The notes: a model not told the origin generated them from the sequence alone. Positions 41,886 to 50,818 are shown, numbered from the stretch's first letter. The stretch: DNA of 64,000 bases from an uncultured Lachnospiraceae bacterium (GCA_910579465.1 CAJTUB010000001.1:526704-590703), one strand, 5' to 3'. Translations and numbers: made by a program.

Positions 41886-41928
41886 ATAACTACCTTAAAA
41901 GTATGTCTGACAGGAGGACGGAGTGCCG

Positions 41929-42768
41929 ATGAAAAAGGTTTGCGTTATAGCAAATGCCGGGAAAAATAAGGCAGAAGAGATAGCGGAGCAGGTATCTTCC
42001 TTTTTCTGTCGGCGGGGAATTGAGTCGTCCATATTTTTTGAAGATTTTTCAGAGCAGGTCTCTTATTCCAGAGAGCTGACGGAAGGCGCCGAATGTGCGG
42101 TGGTGCTTGGCGGAGACGGAACCTTAATCCGTGCAGCCGGGCGTCTGGCGGTACAGAAAATCCCGGTTATCGGGATTAATATCGGGAATCTCGGATTTCT
42201 GACCGGCGCAGAGTACGGGGCGGCAGAGCCGGCTCTGGAGGCATTGGTTTCGGGAGATTACCGGATAGAGGAGCGCATGATGCTGGAAGTGTCCGTAGGC
42301 GGCAGGGTGTTCGATACGGCATTAAATGATGCTGTCATTACGCGCAGCGGCTTTTCCCGTATTATTAGTGTCGGTATTTTTGTAAACGGCAAGCCGGTCT
42401 GTACTTACCGTGGGGACGGTGTGATTATTGCGACGCCGACCGGCTCTACAGGATACAATCTGTCTGCGGGGGGACCTGTGGTCGTTCCGACAACGGAGCT
42501 GATTCTGATTACGCCGATTTGTCCGCATTCTTTAAGTGCAAGGGGTATTTTGGTTTCGGGAGAGGACGAGGTGCGTCTGGTAGTACAGGAAGGGAAAAAG
42601 ACACAGGATGAGGAAGCGTTTGTTACCGTAGATGGTCAGAATGCAAAAAAGCTTGCGGCAGAAGACCAGGTGGTCATTCGCAGGTCTGGGAACAAGGCTT
42701 ATTTTGTGCAGTTAAACGACCATAGTTTTTTTGATGTATTACATAAAAAACTGGGCGGCAAGGAGTAG
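41929..42768 (+). CDS. nadK: NAD kinase
   Basis: This 279-residue enzyme phosphorylates NAD to NADP. Seen are the diacylglycerol-kinase-like catalytic loop VVLGGDGTLIRAAGR (about 60-75), GINIGNLGFLTGAE (about 87), YRGDGVIIATPTGSTGYNLSAGGPVV (in two recognisable halves, about 162-187) and TPICPHSLSARGIL (about 197). The start is uncertain: ATG 41929 has GGAG 5 nt upstream, while a GTG at 41923 has AGGAGG 5 nt upstream. The two differ by two residues. The argR gene follows after 42 bp. Confidence 0.94.
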   Translation: MKKVCVIANAGKNKAEEIAEQVSSFFCRRGIESSIFFEDFSEQVSYSRELTEGAECAVVLGGDGTLIRAAGRLAVQKIPVIGINIGNLGFLTGAEYGAAEPALEALVSGDYRIEERMMLEVSVGGRVFDTALNDAVITRSGFSRIISVGIFVNGKPVCTYRGDGVIIATPTGSTGYNLSAGGPVVVPTTELILITPICPHSLSARGILVSGEDEVRLVVQEGKKTQDEEAFVTVDGQNAKKLAAEDQVVIRRSGNKAYFVQLNDHSFFDVLHKKLGGKE

Positions 42769-42810
42769 TTTCAGAGACAGGAAAAGAAAAAGAAGGCGGA
42801 GAAGGAAAAG

Positions 42811-43284
42811 ATGAAAACGGCAAGACAGAATAAAATTATTGAACTGGTAGAGAAAAATGAAATCGAGACCCAGGAGGAGCTGGGCGAGCTTTTGAAAAAA
42901 GCCGGATACCATGTGACACAGGCAACGATTTCGCGTGATATCCGCGAGCTGAAGCTGACAAAGGTTGCGATTGACTTAGAGCGCCAGAAGTATATTGTCC
43001 TGCGGGAGCATAACATGGAAATGAATGAAAAGTTTGCGCGGATTTTGCGGGATTCGTTTGTTTCCATGGCGAAGGCACAGAATCTTCTGGTGGTAAAGAC
43101 AGTGTCCGGTATGGCAATGGCTGCTGCGGCTGCGCTGGATGCACTGCAGGTGGATGGGATTGTCGGCTGTATTGCCGGGGATGATACAATTATGTGTGCC
43201 ATCCGGACGGAAAAGGAAACGGAAGCAGTAATGGAAAAACTCCACCGTTTAATCGGAGATTACAGAGCAAGTGAAAAAGAATAA
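42811..43284 (+). CDS. argR: Arginine repressor ArgR/AhrC
   Basis: This 157-residue hexameric arginine sensor and regulator of arginine genes has an N-terminal winged helix (about 1-70: ARQNKIIELVEKNEIETQEEL, TQATISRDIRELKLTKV). A C-terminal arginine-binding domain (about 85-150) carries IVGCIAGDDTIMCAIRTE with the paired aspartates. argH at 6.7-8.1 kb is a likely target. In many Clostridia recN follows directly; here recN is 17.5 kb away. Confidence 0.96.
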   Translation: MKTARQNKIIELVEKNEIETQEELGELLKKAGYHVTQATISRDIRELKLTKVAIDLERQKYIVLREHNMEMNEKFARILRDSFVSMAKAQNLLVVKTVSGMAMAAAAALDALQVDGIVGCIAGDDTIMCAIRTEKETEAVMEKLHRLIGDYRASEKE

Positions 43285-43298
43285 AGGAGAACGGTATT

Positions 43299-44039
43299 AT
43301 GTCAGGTCATTCCAAGTTTGCGAACATTAAGCACAAGAAGGAGAAGAACGATGCGGCAAAGGGTAAGATTTTTACCCGTATCGGCCGTGAAATCGCGGTA
43401 GCCGTAAAGGAAGGCGGTCCGGACCCGAACAATAACAGTAAGTTAAAGGACGTTGTGGCAAAAGCAAAGGCAAACAACATGCCGAACGATACGATTGAGC
43501 GGAGCATTAAGAAGGCAGCCGGAGACGGGGATGCCGTAAATTACGAGCACGTTACCTATGAAGGATACGGTCCTGCCGGTATTGCGATTATCGTGGATGC
43601 GCTGACCGATAATAAGAACCGTACCGCGGCAAATGTACGCAATGCGTTTACCAAGGGAAACGGAAACATGGGCACCACAGGCTGCGTCTCCTTTATGTTT
43701 GACCAGAAGGGGCAGATTATTGTGGCAAAGGAGGACTATTCCGGAGATGCGGACGAGCTGATGATGACGGCTCTGGACGCGGGCGCGGAGGACTTTTCCG
43801 AGGAGGAGGATAGCTTTGAGATTATTACGGACCCGGATTCCTTCAGCGGGGTGCGGGAGGCAATGGAGACTGCCGGGATTGTCATGGCTTCTGCCGAGGT
43901 GACAATGATTCCGCAGACCTGGGGCGAGCTGACCGACGAGAAGGACATTAAGAGCATGAACCGTATTCTGGATCTGTTAGACGAGGACGACGACGTGCAG
44001 GACGTTTTCCATAACTGGGATATGCCGGAGGAGGAATAG
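43299..44039 (+). CDS. YebC/PmpR family DNA-binding regulatory protein
   Basis: This 246-residue protein has the YebC start MSGHSKFANIKHKKEKNDAA, then DPNNNSKLKDVVAKAKANNMPNDTIERSIKKA, both recognisable as family hallmarks, and EGYGPAGIAIIVDALTDNKNRT. The end is of normal length. YebC proteins act as transcription regulators in some bacteria and also help ribosomes at proline stretches; the role here is undecided. AGGAGAACGGTATT precedes the ATG. It lies 14 bp after argR, so it is possibly cotranscribed. Confidence 0.94.
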   Translation: MSGHSKFANIKHKKEKNDAAKGKIFTRIGREIAVAVKEGGPDPNNNSKLKDVVAKAKANNMPNDTIERSIKKAAGDGDAVNYEHVTYEGYGPAGIAIIVDALTDNKNRTAANVRNAFTKGNGNMGTTGCVSFMFDQKGQIIVAKEDYSGDADELMMTALDAGAEDFSEEEDSFEIITDPDSFSGVREAMETAGIVMASAEVTMIPQTWGELTDEKDIKSMNRILDLLDEDDDVQDVFHNWDMPEEE

Positions 44040-44085
44040 GATATCGATCATTAATGCGTAAGTCATACCAGGGGAGGATGATACT

Positions 44086-44592
44086 ATGACAGAAAATGAA
44101 AAGTTTGATTTGATTCTTTCAAAGTTTGATAAACTTGAAAGTAAGTTTGAAAGGGTTGAAGACAGGCTTGATAAGATTGAAAGCAGGCTTGAAAAGGTTG
44201 AAGACAGGCTTGATAAGGTTGAAGACAAGCTTGAAAAGATTGAAAGCAGGCTTGATAAGCTTGAAGACAGGCTTGATAAGATTGAAAGCAGGCTTGATGA
44301 GGTTGAAGGCAGGCTTGAAAAGGTTGAAGACAGGCTCGATAAGGTTGAAGGCAGGCTCGATAAGGTTGAAAGCAGGCTTGATAAGATTGAAACCGATGTC
44401 GCGGATATTAAGATGATACTTGAAAATGAAATACGTGTCAATATCCGGCGTGTAGCCGAGGGACATCTTGATTTGTCAAAAAATCTGCACGAAGCCTTAA
44501 AGGTGGATAATGAAAAAGAAATGCTTTCTATTCGTGTGACTGTACTTGAAACGGAATTGCGCAGGATTAAACAACAGCTTGAAATAGCATAA
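44086..44592 (+). CDS. Heptad-repeat coiled-coil protein, function unknown
   Basis: This 168-residue protein has about 13 uninterrupted heptads (about residues 13-105) of the type RLDKVED/KIES/KLED. They place hydrophobic residues at regular a and d positions and acidic or basic residues at e and g, so a long parallel coiled coil is expected. A non-repetitive helical tail (about 106-168, EGHLDLSKNLHEALKVDNEK and LETELRRIKQQLEIA) follows. No signal, membrane segment or enzyme motif is seen. GGGGAGGATGATACT precedes the ATG. It lies between yebC and a helicase gene. Similar short proteins occur in clostridial genomes without known function. Confidence 0.8.
   Translation: MTENEKFDLILSKFDKLESKFERVEDRLDKIESRLEKVEDRLDKVEDKLEKIESRLDKLEDRLDKIESRLDEVEGRLEKVEDRLDKVEGRLDKVESRLDKIETDVADIKMILENEIRVNIRRVAEGHLDLSKNLHEALKVDNEKEMLSIRVTVLETELRRIKQQLEIA
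44130..44395 (+). repeat. 21-bp coding tandem repeats
   Basis: In-frame 21-bp units of the type AGGCTTGATAAGGTTGAAG, about 13 in number, encode the heptads of the coiled-coil protein. Unit variants alternate (AAGGTTGAAGACAGG, AAGATTGAAAGCAGG), which suggests expansion by unequal recombination or slippage. Confidence 0.88.
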
Positions 44593-44672
44593 GCGTAACG
44601 AACAATTCCATTTATCATAGGAGTTGTGATGTAAGAGGTATTGAACCATACGGATTATCAGGAGGGAATAGC

Positions 44673-46685
44673 ATGGAGTTACAACGGTTTACCGCGGAAC
44701 AGCGCGTGGCGATTACCCACAGGGAAGGTCCGATGCTGGTGCTTGCGGGACCGGGAAGCGGGAAAACCACGGTGCTTACGGAGCGGGTGCGGTTCCTGAT
44801 TGAAGAATGTGGTGTGTATCCGGGAAATATATTGGTGATTACTTTTACAAAGGCTGCAGCGGAAGAGATGAAGGAGCGCTATGAAGCATTGCCGGAGGCG
44901 GCAAGGGGGCGTGTGAACTTCGGTACCTTTCATGCAGTCTTTTTTAAGATTTTAAAGTTCGCCTATCATTATGACGCGGCGAATATTTTGAGGGAGGAGG
45001 AGCGCTACCGTATTCTCAGGGAGATTGCCTGCGCGAAGATAGAGCAGGACTTTTCGGACGAAAAGGAGCTGGTGGAGGCAGTCGGCATGGAGATTTCGAT
45101 GGTAAAGAACGAGCGCTTTTCCCTGGAGAGCTACTATTCCGCGAGCTGTCCCGACGCGGTGTTCCGGGAGATTTATACCGAGTATGAGAGACGGCTGCGC
45201 AGGGAAAACAAGGTGGATTTCGACGATATGCAGCTGCTCTGCTATCAGCTTTTGACCGGGCGGGAGGATATCCTGCGCCAGTGGCAGCAAAAGTATACCT
45301 ATATCCTGATTGACGAGTTCCAGGACATCAACCGGCTGCAGTATGACACGATACGCCTGCTTGCCAAGCCGGAGAACAATCTGTTTATCGTTGGGGACGA
45401 CGACCAGTCGATTTACCGCTTCCGTGGGGCAAGGCCGGAGCTGATGCTGCATTTTACGGAGGACTTTAAGGAGGCGAAAAAGGTCACGCTCCTTTGCAAT
45501 TTCCGTTCTACGGCGCCGATTGTCAAGGCAGCGCTGCGGGTTGTCGGGAATAACAAACGGCGGTTTGACAAGGCGCTGTATGCAAAGGAGGAGCAGGGAG
45601 AGGCGGTAGAGTTCCGGAGCTATCCGGAGCGGAAGAAGGAGTGCGCGGCGATTGCGGAGGAGATTGCAGGGCTCCATAAGGAGGGGCTGCCGTGGCGGGA
45701 GATTGCGGTGCTGTACCGGACGAACCTCCAGACAAGGGGCATCATGGGAAAGCTGATGGAGTACAACATTCCGTTCAAGACAAGGGATTCCGTCCCGAAT
45801 CTTTACGAGCACTGGATTTGCAGGGATTTGCTTGCCTATATTAAAATGGCGCTCGGAAGCAGGGAACGGGGGCTTTTTTTGCAGATGATGAACCGGCCGA
45901 AGCGGTATCTTTCCAGGGAGGCGCTTGATCTGCCGGAGGTGGATTTTGAACGGCTGAAGTCATATTATTCCGACAAAGAGTATGTGATTGACCGGATTGA
46001 AAAGCTCCAATATGACCTTGCCATGATAAAGGGCTTAAATCCCCTTGCGGCAGTTACTTATATCCGGCGCGCGGTGGGCTATGACGGCTTTTTGACCGAG
46101 TATGCCGCTTACCGGCGGATGCAGGCGGAGGATTTGTTCGAGCTGCTGGCGGAGCTGCAGGAGGATGCGGCGGAGTATCCGGACTTTGCGGCATGGTTTG
46201 CCCATATGGAGGAGTATTCAGAACAGCTGCAGCAGCAAAAGCTGCAGGAAAAGAAAAAAACGGCGGAGGCGGTAACGCTTTCCACCTACCATTCCGCCAA
46301 GGGACTGGAATACCATACGGTATTTCTGCCGGAGCTGAACGAGGGACTGACCCCGCACCGGCAGGCAGTGCAGCCCGAGGATGTGGAGGAGGAGCGCCGG
46401 ATGTTCTACGTGGCAATGACCCGCGCCAAGCGGCGGCTTGTGCTTTCCTGCATGAAGGAGCTGCGTTCGAAGGAGCTGGTTCCGAGCCGTTTTGTGGGGG
46501 AGGTGCTGACGGACCGGTCAGAGCTTACGGCAGGAGCACGGGTTGTACATAAGGTTTACGGGGAGGGGACGATTACGGAGGCAGACGAGGGAAGGCTCCG
46601 GATACGGTTTGACCATTTCCCGGAGGAGAAGGTATTGAATGAGGCATACTGCGTACAGAGCGGGCTGCTGCGGACAGCGGAGTGA
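44673..46685 (+). CDS. UvrD/PcrA/Rep-like ATP-dependent DNA helicase (superfamily 1A)
   Basis: This 670-residue protein has the SF1A motifs in order: LNxxQ-type start FTAEQRVAITH, Walker A AGPGSGKTTVL (about 25-35), motif II LIDEFQDINRLQYD (about 213-226), motif III FIVGDDDQSIYRFRGA (about 240), motif IV LLCNFRST (about 272), motif V LSTYHSAKGLEYHTVFLP (about 535) and motif VI RRMFYVAMTRAKRRL (about 570). It is shorter than PcrA (about 740) mainly in the 1B/2B regions. A C-terminal Tudor-like tail (VVHKVYGEGTITEAD) is present. Probably a repair or replication-restart helicase. GGAGGGAATAGC precedes the ATG. Confidence 0.93.
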   Translation: MELQRFTAEQRVAITHREGPMLVLAGPGSGKTTVLTERVRFLIEECGVYPGNILVITFTKAAAEEMKERYEALPEAARGRVNFGTFHAVFFKILKFAYHYDAANILREEERYRILREIACAKIEQDFSDEKELVEAVGMEISMVKNERFSLESYYSASCPDAVFREIYTEYERRLRRENKVDFDDMQLLCYQLLTGREDILRQWQQKYTYILIDEFQDINRLQYDTIRLLAKPENNLFIVGDDDQSIYRFRGARPELMLHFTEDFKEAKKVTLLCNFRSTAPIVKAALRVVGNNKRRFDKALYAKEEQGEAVEFRSYPERKKECAAIAEEIAGLHKEGLPWREIAVLYRTNLQTRGIMGKLMEYNIPFKTRDSVPNLYEHWICRDLLAYIKMALGSRERGLFLQMMNRPKRYLSREALDLPEVDFERLKSYYSDKEYVIDRIEKLQYDLAMIKGLNPLAAVTYIRRAVGYDGFLTEYAAYRRMQAEDLFELLAELQEDAAEYPDFAAWFAHMEEYSEQLQQQKLQEKKKTAEAVTLSTYHSAKGLEYHTVFLPELNEGLTPHRQAVQPEDVEEERRMFYVAMTRAKRRLVLSCMKELRSKELVPSRFVGEVLTDRSELTAGARVVHKVYGEGTITEADEGRLRIRFDHFPEEKVLNEAYCVQSGLLRTAE

Positions 46686-46751
46686 GCAGGCTCCGGCATG
46701 GAAGCTGAGACATAGCAGTTCGCCGGAAATACAGGCAAAAGAGGGATTGGA

Positions 46752-48737
46752 ATGAAGGTTCGACATTCGGACAGTAAGAAAAACCAGAGCAGGATAGTTC
46801 AAAATATAAAAAAATACAGGGCGGAGTCTGTGGAAAGAATGCTCCGTTCTTTGTCTGCCCAGCCGTTTGACACCTGCCGGATGGGAAAATTGGTAGCATG
46901 GATTTCTGCTTTTTCTGTTCTTTTCGGGTTGGCGATGGCAGCTTTTTTCCTGATGCTGCGGTATTGTCTTATGACGCTGATATTTGGAAGAGGCAGCCGG
47001 GTTGCCAGTCTTGGGATTTACCATTCCAGGCTTTTGGCCTATACGTTCCTCCTGTTTCTGTCCGGGGTGGTGCTTTTTTTCCTTTCCCTGCTTTTTGGAA
47101 AAAGGCTGAAGCTCTATTCCAAGGCGCCGGTACAGGCATATCCGGAGGCAATGCGGTATTATAGGCAGAGCATAGCCGTAAGTCGCAGAAAGGTCGTGTT
47201 TTCCCTGCTGCTTTTGACCGCCGGGCTGCTTTCCGGCATCTGTGCCGGATTATTGTTACAGGCGGATTTGTATTATATTCTTCCGTTCTGTGCGGTCATG
47301 GCGGCAGCAGGAGTTTACGGGATTGCTGTCCTTTTCTATAAATGGCAGGCCGGAAGGACGTTGAAAGTCTGTTGTGTGGAAGATACGGAGCAGAGGGATT
47401 CCTACAGCCGCCGTAAGGAAATAAAACGGGAAATTGTCAAATGGTCCGTTTACTGGCTTTTCATATTGGCAGGCTACCTTGCAATAAGCTTTGTATTCAA
47501 AAGCCTGACAATGTATGCGCTTTACCTTGTGCTTGCAGCCATAAACTGTATCATACGCCTTATGATAAACAGTCCGTTCCGGCGCTTTTCCGGTCTCCGT
47601 GCAAAGCGCATTACGATAAGGCTCGGCAGGCTTCTTTCCACCTGTGCGTTAGTGTATGGTTACTTTCTTTTTATCGGCGACGGCTCACGCTATAATGAAC
47701 TGTATATCGGTTCCCTTGACTATGGGGTTTTTCAGCATAACAGCAGCTTTGCCTATGATGGTTCTACAGGGGTATATACCGTTTCCGGTACAAGGGAGGA
47801 ATTCCGTATCCTGCAGCTGACCGACCTTCATATCTGTGCCAGTATCACTACAATCGGCACGGACCGCAAGGCGTTTTGTGCCTGTTATGAGCTGATAAAG
47901 GAAACCCAGCCGGATTTGATTATCCTGACGGGCGATTTGATTTATCCGATTCCAATCCAGACGTTCAGTAAGAATAACTTAAATGCCATCGGCCAGGTCT
48001 GCGTCTTTATGAACAATATCGGAATCCCGTGGACAATGGTATACGGAAACCATGACACGGAAACCGTGGCGGCTTATAGTGCAAAAGAACTGTCCGGTCT
48101 GTTCCGGCATTACAGGAACTCCGGCGAGCCGATGCTGTATGCGGAAATACAGCCGGAGGTCTATGGAAGATACAATCAGTATATCCGTATTGAAAATCAG
48201 GACGGCAGCCTGAACCGTCTGGTATTCCTTGTAGACTCGAATGACTATGTAAAGGGTTCCAACAAGGCAAATGAGTATGATTCCGTACATCAGGACCAGA
48301 TACAATGGTATCGGGATACCATTGATAAGGTAGCGGAAGAAGAGGGAAGGCTGGTTCCGTCCTTTGTATTTATGCATATTCCGTTCCGGGCATTCCGGAC
48401 GGCACAGGAGGCATTAAAGAGCGGCAGCCCGGACGCGGAGTATCTTTTCGGGGAAAACGGGGAGGGTGTCAGCTGTCCTGACAGGGATTCGGGATTTTTT
48501 GACGCGATTTTAGAAAAGCAGAGTACCGAAGCGGTATTTGTAGGACACGACCATCTGAATTATATGGGAGTCAGATATAAAGGGGTGGATTTGGTGTATT
48601 CCAAGTCCATCGACTATTATGCCTATCCGGGGATTGCGGAGCAGACTGCACAGCGGGGCGCAACGTTAATCCGCCTGTCCCCGGATGGAAGCTACCGGAT
48701 AGAACAGGCGGACTATGTGCCGGAGGACGTACGCTAA
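46752..48737 (+). CDS. Large membrane protein with C-terminal metallophosphoesterase domain
   Basis: This 661-residue protein has about six membrane segments in the first 320 residues, including a tail segment before GDGSRYNELYIGS. The calcineurin-like domain (about 345-650) lies outside the membrane if topology is even, with LQLTDLHICAS (about 354), ILTGDLIYPIP (about 392), MVYGNHDTET (about 428), FVFMHIPFRAF (about 540) and FVGHDHLNYMG (about 597). All metal ligands appear present. The layout resembles purple-acid-phosphatase-like Metallophos proteins; the substrate is unknown. The gene follows the helicase gene by 66 bp on the same strand. Confidence 0.88.
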   Translation: MKVRHSDSKKNQSRIVQNIKKYRAESVERMLRSLSAQPFDTCRMGKLVAWISAFSVLFGLAMAAFFLMLRYCLMTLIFGRGSRVASLGIYHSRLLAYTFLLFLSGVVLFFLSLLFGKRLKLYSKAPVQAYPEAMRYYRQSIAVSRRKVVFSLLLLTAGLLSGICAGLLLQADLYYILPFCAVMAAAGVYGIAVLFYKWQAGRTLKVCCVEDTEQRDSYSRRKEIKREIVKWSVYWLFILAGYLAISFVFKSLTMYALYLVLAAINCIIRLMINSPFRRFSGLRAKRITIRLGRLLSTCALVYGYFLFIGDGSRYNELYIGSLDYGVFQHNSSFAYDGSTGVYTVSGTREEFRILQLTDLHICASITTIGTDRKAFCACYELIKETQPDLIILTGDLIYPIPIQTFSKNNLNAIGQVCVFMNNIGIPWTMVYGNHDTETVAAYSAKELSGLFRHYRNSGEPMLYAEIQPEVYGRYNQYIRIENQDGSLNRLVFLVDSNDYVKGSNKANEYDSVHQDQIQWYRDTIDKVAEEEGRLVPSFVFMHIPFRAFRTAQEALKSGSPDAEYLFGENGEGVSCPDRDSGFFDAILEKQSTEAVFVGHDHLNYMGVRYKGVDLVYSKSIDYYAYPGIAEQTAQRGATLIRLSPDGSYRIEQADYVPEDVR

Positions 48738-48782
48738 AAAAAACGGCAGTCGTGTCCCGGCGGGAGGGGTAACGTTAGTGCG

Positions 48783-49094
48783 CTACTCCTCTTCCTCTTC
48801 AAACATTTCTTCGAACTCCGCGTTGTCCAAAAGCTCGTCAAAGGCGTCGGAAACTGCTTCAAATTCGTCATCATCCTCAATATTGACCAGATTGATGTCG
48901 TCGTCGCCCTTTTCCTCAAAACGGTACAGGAAAATCTCCGCATCCGGGTCATCGCCCTCCGGAAGCAGTGCGATATAGTTCCTGCCGTCTACCGGGAAAA
49001 TGGCGATGACGTCACAGATAATCTCGCTGCCGTCCTCCATTGTCAGGGTAATCTGGTCATTATTTTCTTCATAAAGCTTTGAATTTTCGTCCAT
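48783..49094 (-). CDS. DUF1292 domain-containing protein
   Basis: This 103-residue acidic protein of the DUF1292 family (YrzB-like) shows ITLTMEDGSEIICDVIAIF, YIALLPEGDDPDAEIFLYRF and NLVNIEDDDEFEAVSDAFDEL. The last 15 residues are nearly all Glu/Asp/Phe. The function is unknown; in Firmicutes it is usually encoded near holliday-junction or fur genes. Start ATG 49094 with AAGGAG 8-9 nt upstream; the longer open stretch upstream is not coding-like. It is convergent with the phosphoesterase gene. Confidence 0.9.
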   Translation of the reverse strand: MDENSKLYEENNDQITLTMEDGSEIICDVIAIFPVDGRNYIALLPEGDDPDAEIFLYRFEEKGDDDINLVNIEDDDEFEAVSDAFDELLDNAEFEEMFEEEEE

Positions 49095-49221
49095 CGTGTA
49101 CTCCTTTCCAGACCGGAATGTGATATAGTTATGAAACTGTTTATAGTATAGCAGAGAATGGGGAAAAAGAAAAGGAAAAGTTTGCGGGACTTTGCATCTA
49201 ATGGAATTGTGTATGCGGTTG

Positions 49222-49230
49222 TGGTAAAAT
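49222..49230 (+). promoter_or_regulatory. Candidate extended -10 promoter of the SAP/DUF6434 gene
   Basis: TGGTAAAAT (49222-49230) fits an extended -10, and AAAAGGGG precedes the ATG at 49292. No good -35. Confidence 0.35.
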
Positions 49231-49291
49231 ATCAGCATTGAACAAGTCAACAAATTGAAATTTGATCTGTAACAGAAAAGGGGTATATAGT

Positions 49292-49897
49292 ATGAATAAA
49301 AGACCTGTTTTAGATAGGAATTTAGATAGCAAAACATTTCGTGATTACTATTATTTGAAAGAGGAATTAGTCAATTTTTGCAGAGAAAATGGGATTCCTG
49401 TTTTGGGTGGAAAAATAGAAATAACAGATAGAATTGCTTATTTTCTTGAGACAGGCAAAGTATTGTCTTCTGCACCAATGGCAACAAAAAAAGCAGCCGC
49501 AATATCTACCATTAGTGAAGATACAAAAATTGAAGCAAACTTTGTTTGTTCGGAAAAGCATAGGGCTTTTTTTAGAGAGCATATAGGAAATGGTTTTTCA
49601 TTCAATGTAGCTTTTCAAAAATGGTTAAAAAACAATACTGGAAAAACTTATAGAGAAGCGATTTCTGCTTATTATCAAATTCTTGAAGATAAGAAAAAAG
49701 GAAAAACAGAAATTGATAAGCAGTTTGAGTACAATACTTATATTCGGGATTTTTTTGCAGACAATACTGGAAAATCTTTAGAGGAAGCAATTAAGTGTTG
49801 GAAATATAAAAAGCAATTACAAGGGCATAATCGCTATGAGAGGACAGACCTTATCAACCGCCACATTTCCGACCCCAAACAGCATTTGAATTATTAG
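49292..49897 (+). CDS. SAP / DUF6434 domain-containing protein
   Basis: This 201-residue protein is encoded in AT-rich DNA. A SAP-like helical motif lies at the N-terminus (about 18-50: YYYLKEELVNFCRENGIPVLGG, then KIEITDRIAYFLETG). A second domain I recall as DUF6434 (about 75-185) has FVCSEKHRAFFREHIG, FNVAFQKWLKNNTGKTY and YIRDFFADNTGKSLEEAIKCW. SAP motifs bind DNA, so a nucleic-acid role is possible. It lies 54 bp before a TfoX_C gene with like composition. Cytoplasmic; role unknown. Confidence 0.82.
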   Translation: MNKRPVLDRNLDSKTFRDYYYLKEELVNFCRENGIPVLGGKIEITDRIAYFLETGKVLSSAPMATKKAAAISTISEDTKIEANFVCSEKHRAFFREHIGNGFSFNVAFQKWLKNNTGKTYREAISAYYQILEDKKKGKTEIDKQFEYNTYIRDFFADNTGKSLEEAIKCWKYKKQLQGHNRYERTDLINRHISDPKQHLNY

Positions 49898-49951
49898 CAG
49901 TACAAATCGGGATTTAGAAAAATAAGCGGAACAAGGAGATTTTGGAATAAT

Positions 49952-50278
49952 ATGTCAGACTTAACAGCTATGATGAATATTGGGAAAGAAATGGAAAGAA
50001 AGCTTATATCGGTTGGTATTGAATCTTCCGGGAAACTGATTGAGGTAGGTGCAAAAGACGCATTTCTTAAGCTGAAGCAGAAGCAGAAGTATCCAAATGT
50101 TTGTCTGGTACATTTATATACATTAGAGGGTGCAATTCGTGATACGGAATATAACAGACTTTCCGAAGATACAAAAAAGGAATTGAAAGAATTTAGCGAT
50201 TTTCTGAAAAATAACAGCAATATAGAGTTCAATTTGTCGAAACATTCATTATTACTACAATCACAACGGAATAAGTAA
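49952..50278 (+). CDS. TfoX/Sxy C-terminal domain protein
   Basis: This 108-residue protein has the TfoX_C helix-hairpin-helix-like fold pattern: MMNIGKEMERKLISVGIESSGKLIEVGAKDAF, seen in two halves, then YPNVCLVHLYTLEGAIRDTEYN. A helical tail (LSEDTKKELKEFSDFL) follows. Stand-alone TfoX_C proteins are common in Firmicutes and have no proven role; in Gammaproteobacteria TfoX/Sxy controls competence. AAGGAG precedes the ATG by about 13 nt. A 333-bp inverted repeat begins 10 bp after its stop. Confidence 0.82.
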   Translation: MSDLTAMMNIGKEMERKLISVGIESSGKLIEVGAKDAFLKLKQKQKYPNVCLVHLYTLEGAIRDTEYNRLSEDTKKELKEFSDFLKNNSNIEFNLSKHSLLLQSQRNK

Positions 50279-50287
50279 CACAGCGTC

Positions 50288-50620
50288 AGGGGCTGCTGCA
50301 AAATAAAAACCGCAGCAGCTCCGGGCGTGGGGCTTCCTACAAGCGGCAGATATTTCTTTGCTGTAAAAGGGGAAAAGTGCTGCCGTATTTTGCATGCGCT
50401 GGCGCTCCGCCGGACTTCCTCTAAGAGCTGTTAAGCCGCTCGGTAGCGTCCTCGCGCCTAACCAGCTCTAAGAGGCGATTCCGGTTACGCTAAAAACGCG
50501 GTCCTTCGGACAAATGCAAAATACGGCAGCACTTCTCCTCTTTTACAGTTCGTCGTGTTTTTCTATCGCTTGTAAGAAGCCGCCACGCCTGAAGCCGTTG
50601 CGCTTTTTGCAACAGCCCCT
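50288..50620. repeat. 333-bp imperfect inverted repeat (large hairpin)
   Basis: The outer ends AGGGGCTGCTGCAAAA (50288-50303) and TTTTGCAACAGCCCCT (50605-50620) pair with one mismatch. GCTTCCTACAAGCG (50332-50345) pairs with 50567-50580, CTGTAAAAG (50361-50369) with 50540-50548, and 21 bp are perfect between 50375-50395 and 50514-50534. Towards the centre CCTCTAAGAGCTG (50418-50430) pairs with 50463-50475 with one mismatch. A T-run (ATTTTTAT) follows the right end, so it can end transcription from the TfoX-like gene. It fills most of the 540-bp gap. No coding frame, transposase or target duplication is seen. Confidence 0.85.
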
Positions 50621-50663
50621 ATTTTTATGTAAAGGAGCAGAATTATGAGCAAAGACAATTAGT

Positions 50664-50692
50664 TTGACGGATTCCGGCGTACTTGCTATAAT
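50664..50692 (+). promoter_or_regulatory. Strong promoter after the large inverted repeat
   Basis: TTGACG (50664-50669), 17 bp, TATAAT (50687-50692), also with an extended TGC before the -10. Just before it AAAGGAG (50631-50637) and ATG 50645 open a five-codon frame (MSKDN, stop), which may be the remains of a lost gene. The promoter reads into the 201-codon gene at 50819. Confidence 0.75.
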
Positions 50693-50818
50693 AGGTGCGG
50701 GAGAGATGGCGTGCAGCCCTGCGTATATGAGCCGCCCGGATTGGAAAAAGATACGGTATTATATTTTACCGGATGAGTTGTTTTAAAACGGAGATATGAC
50801 GGAGGTGACAAAAGGCAT

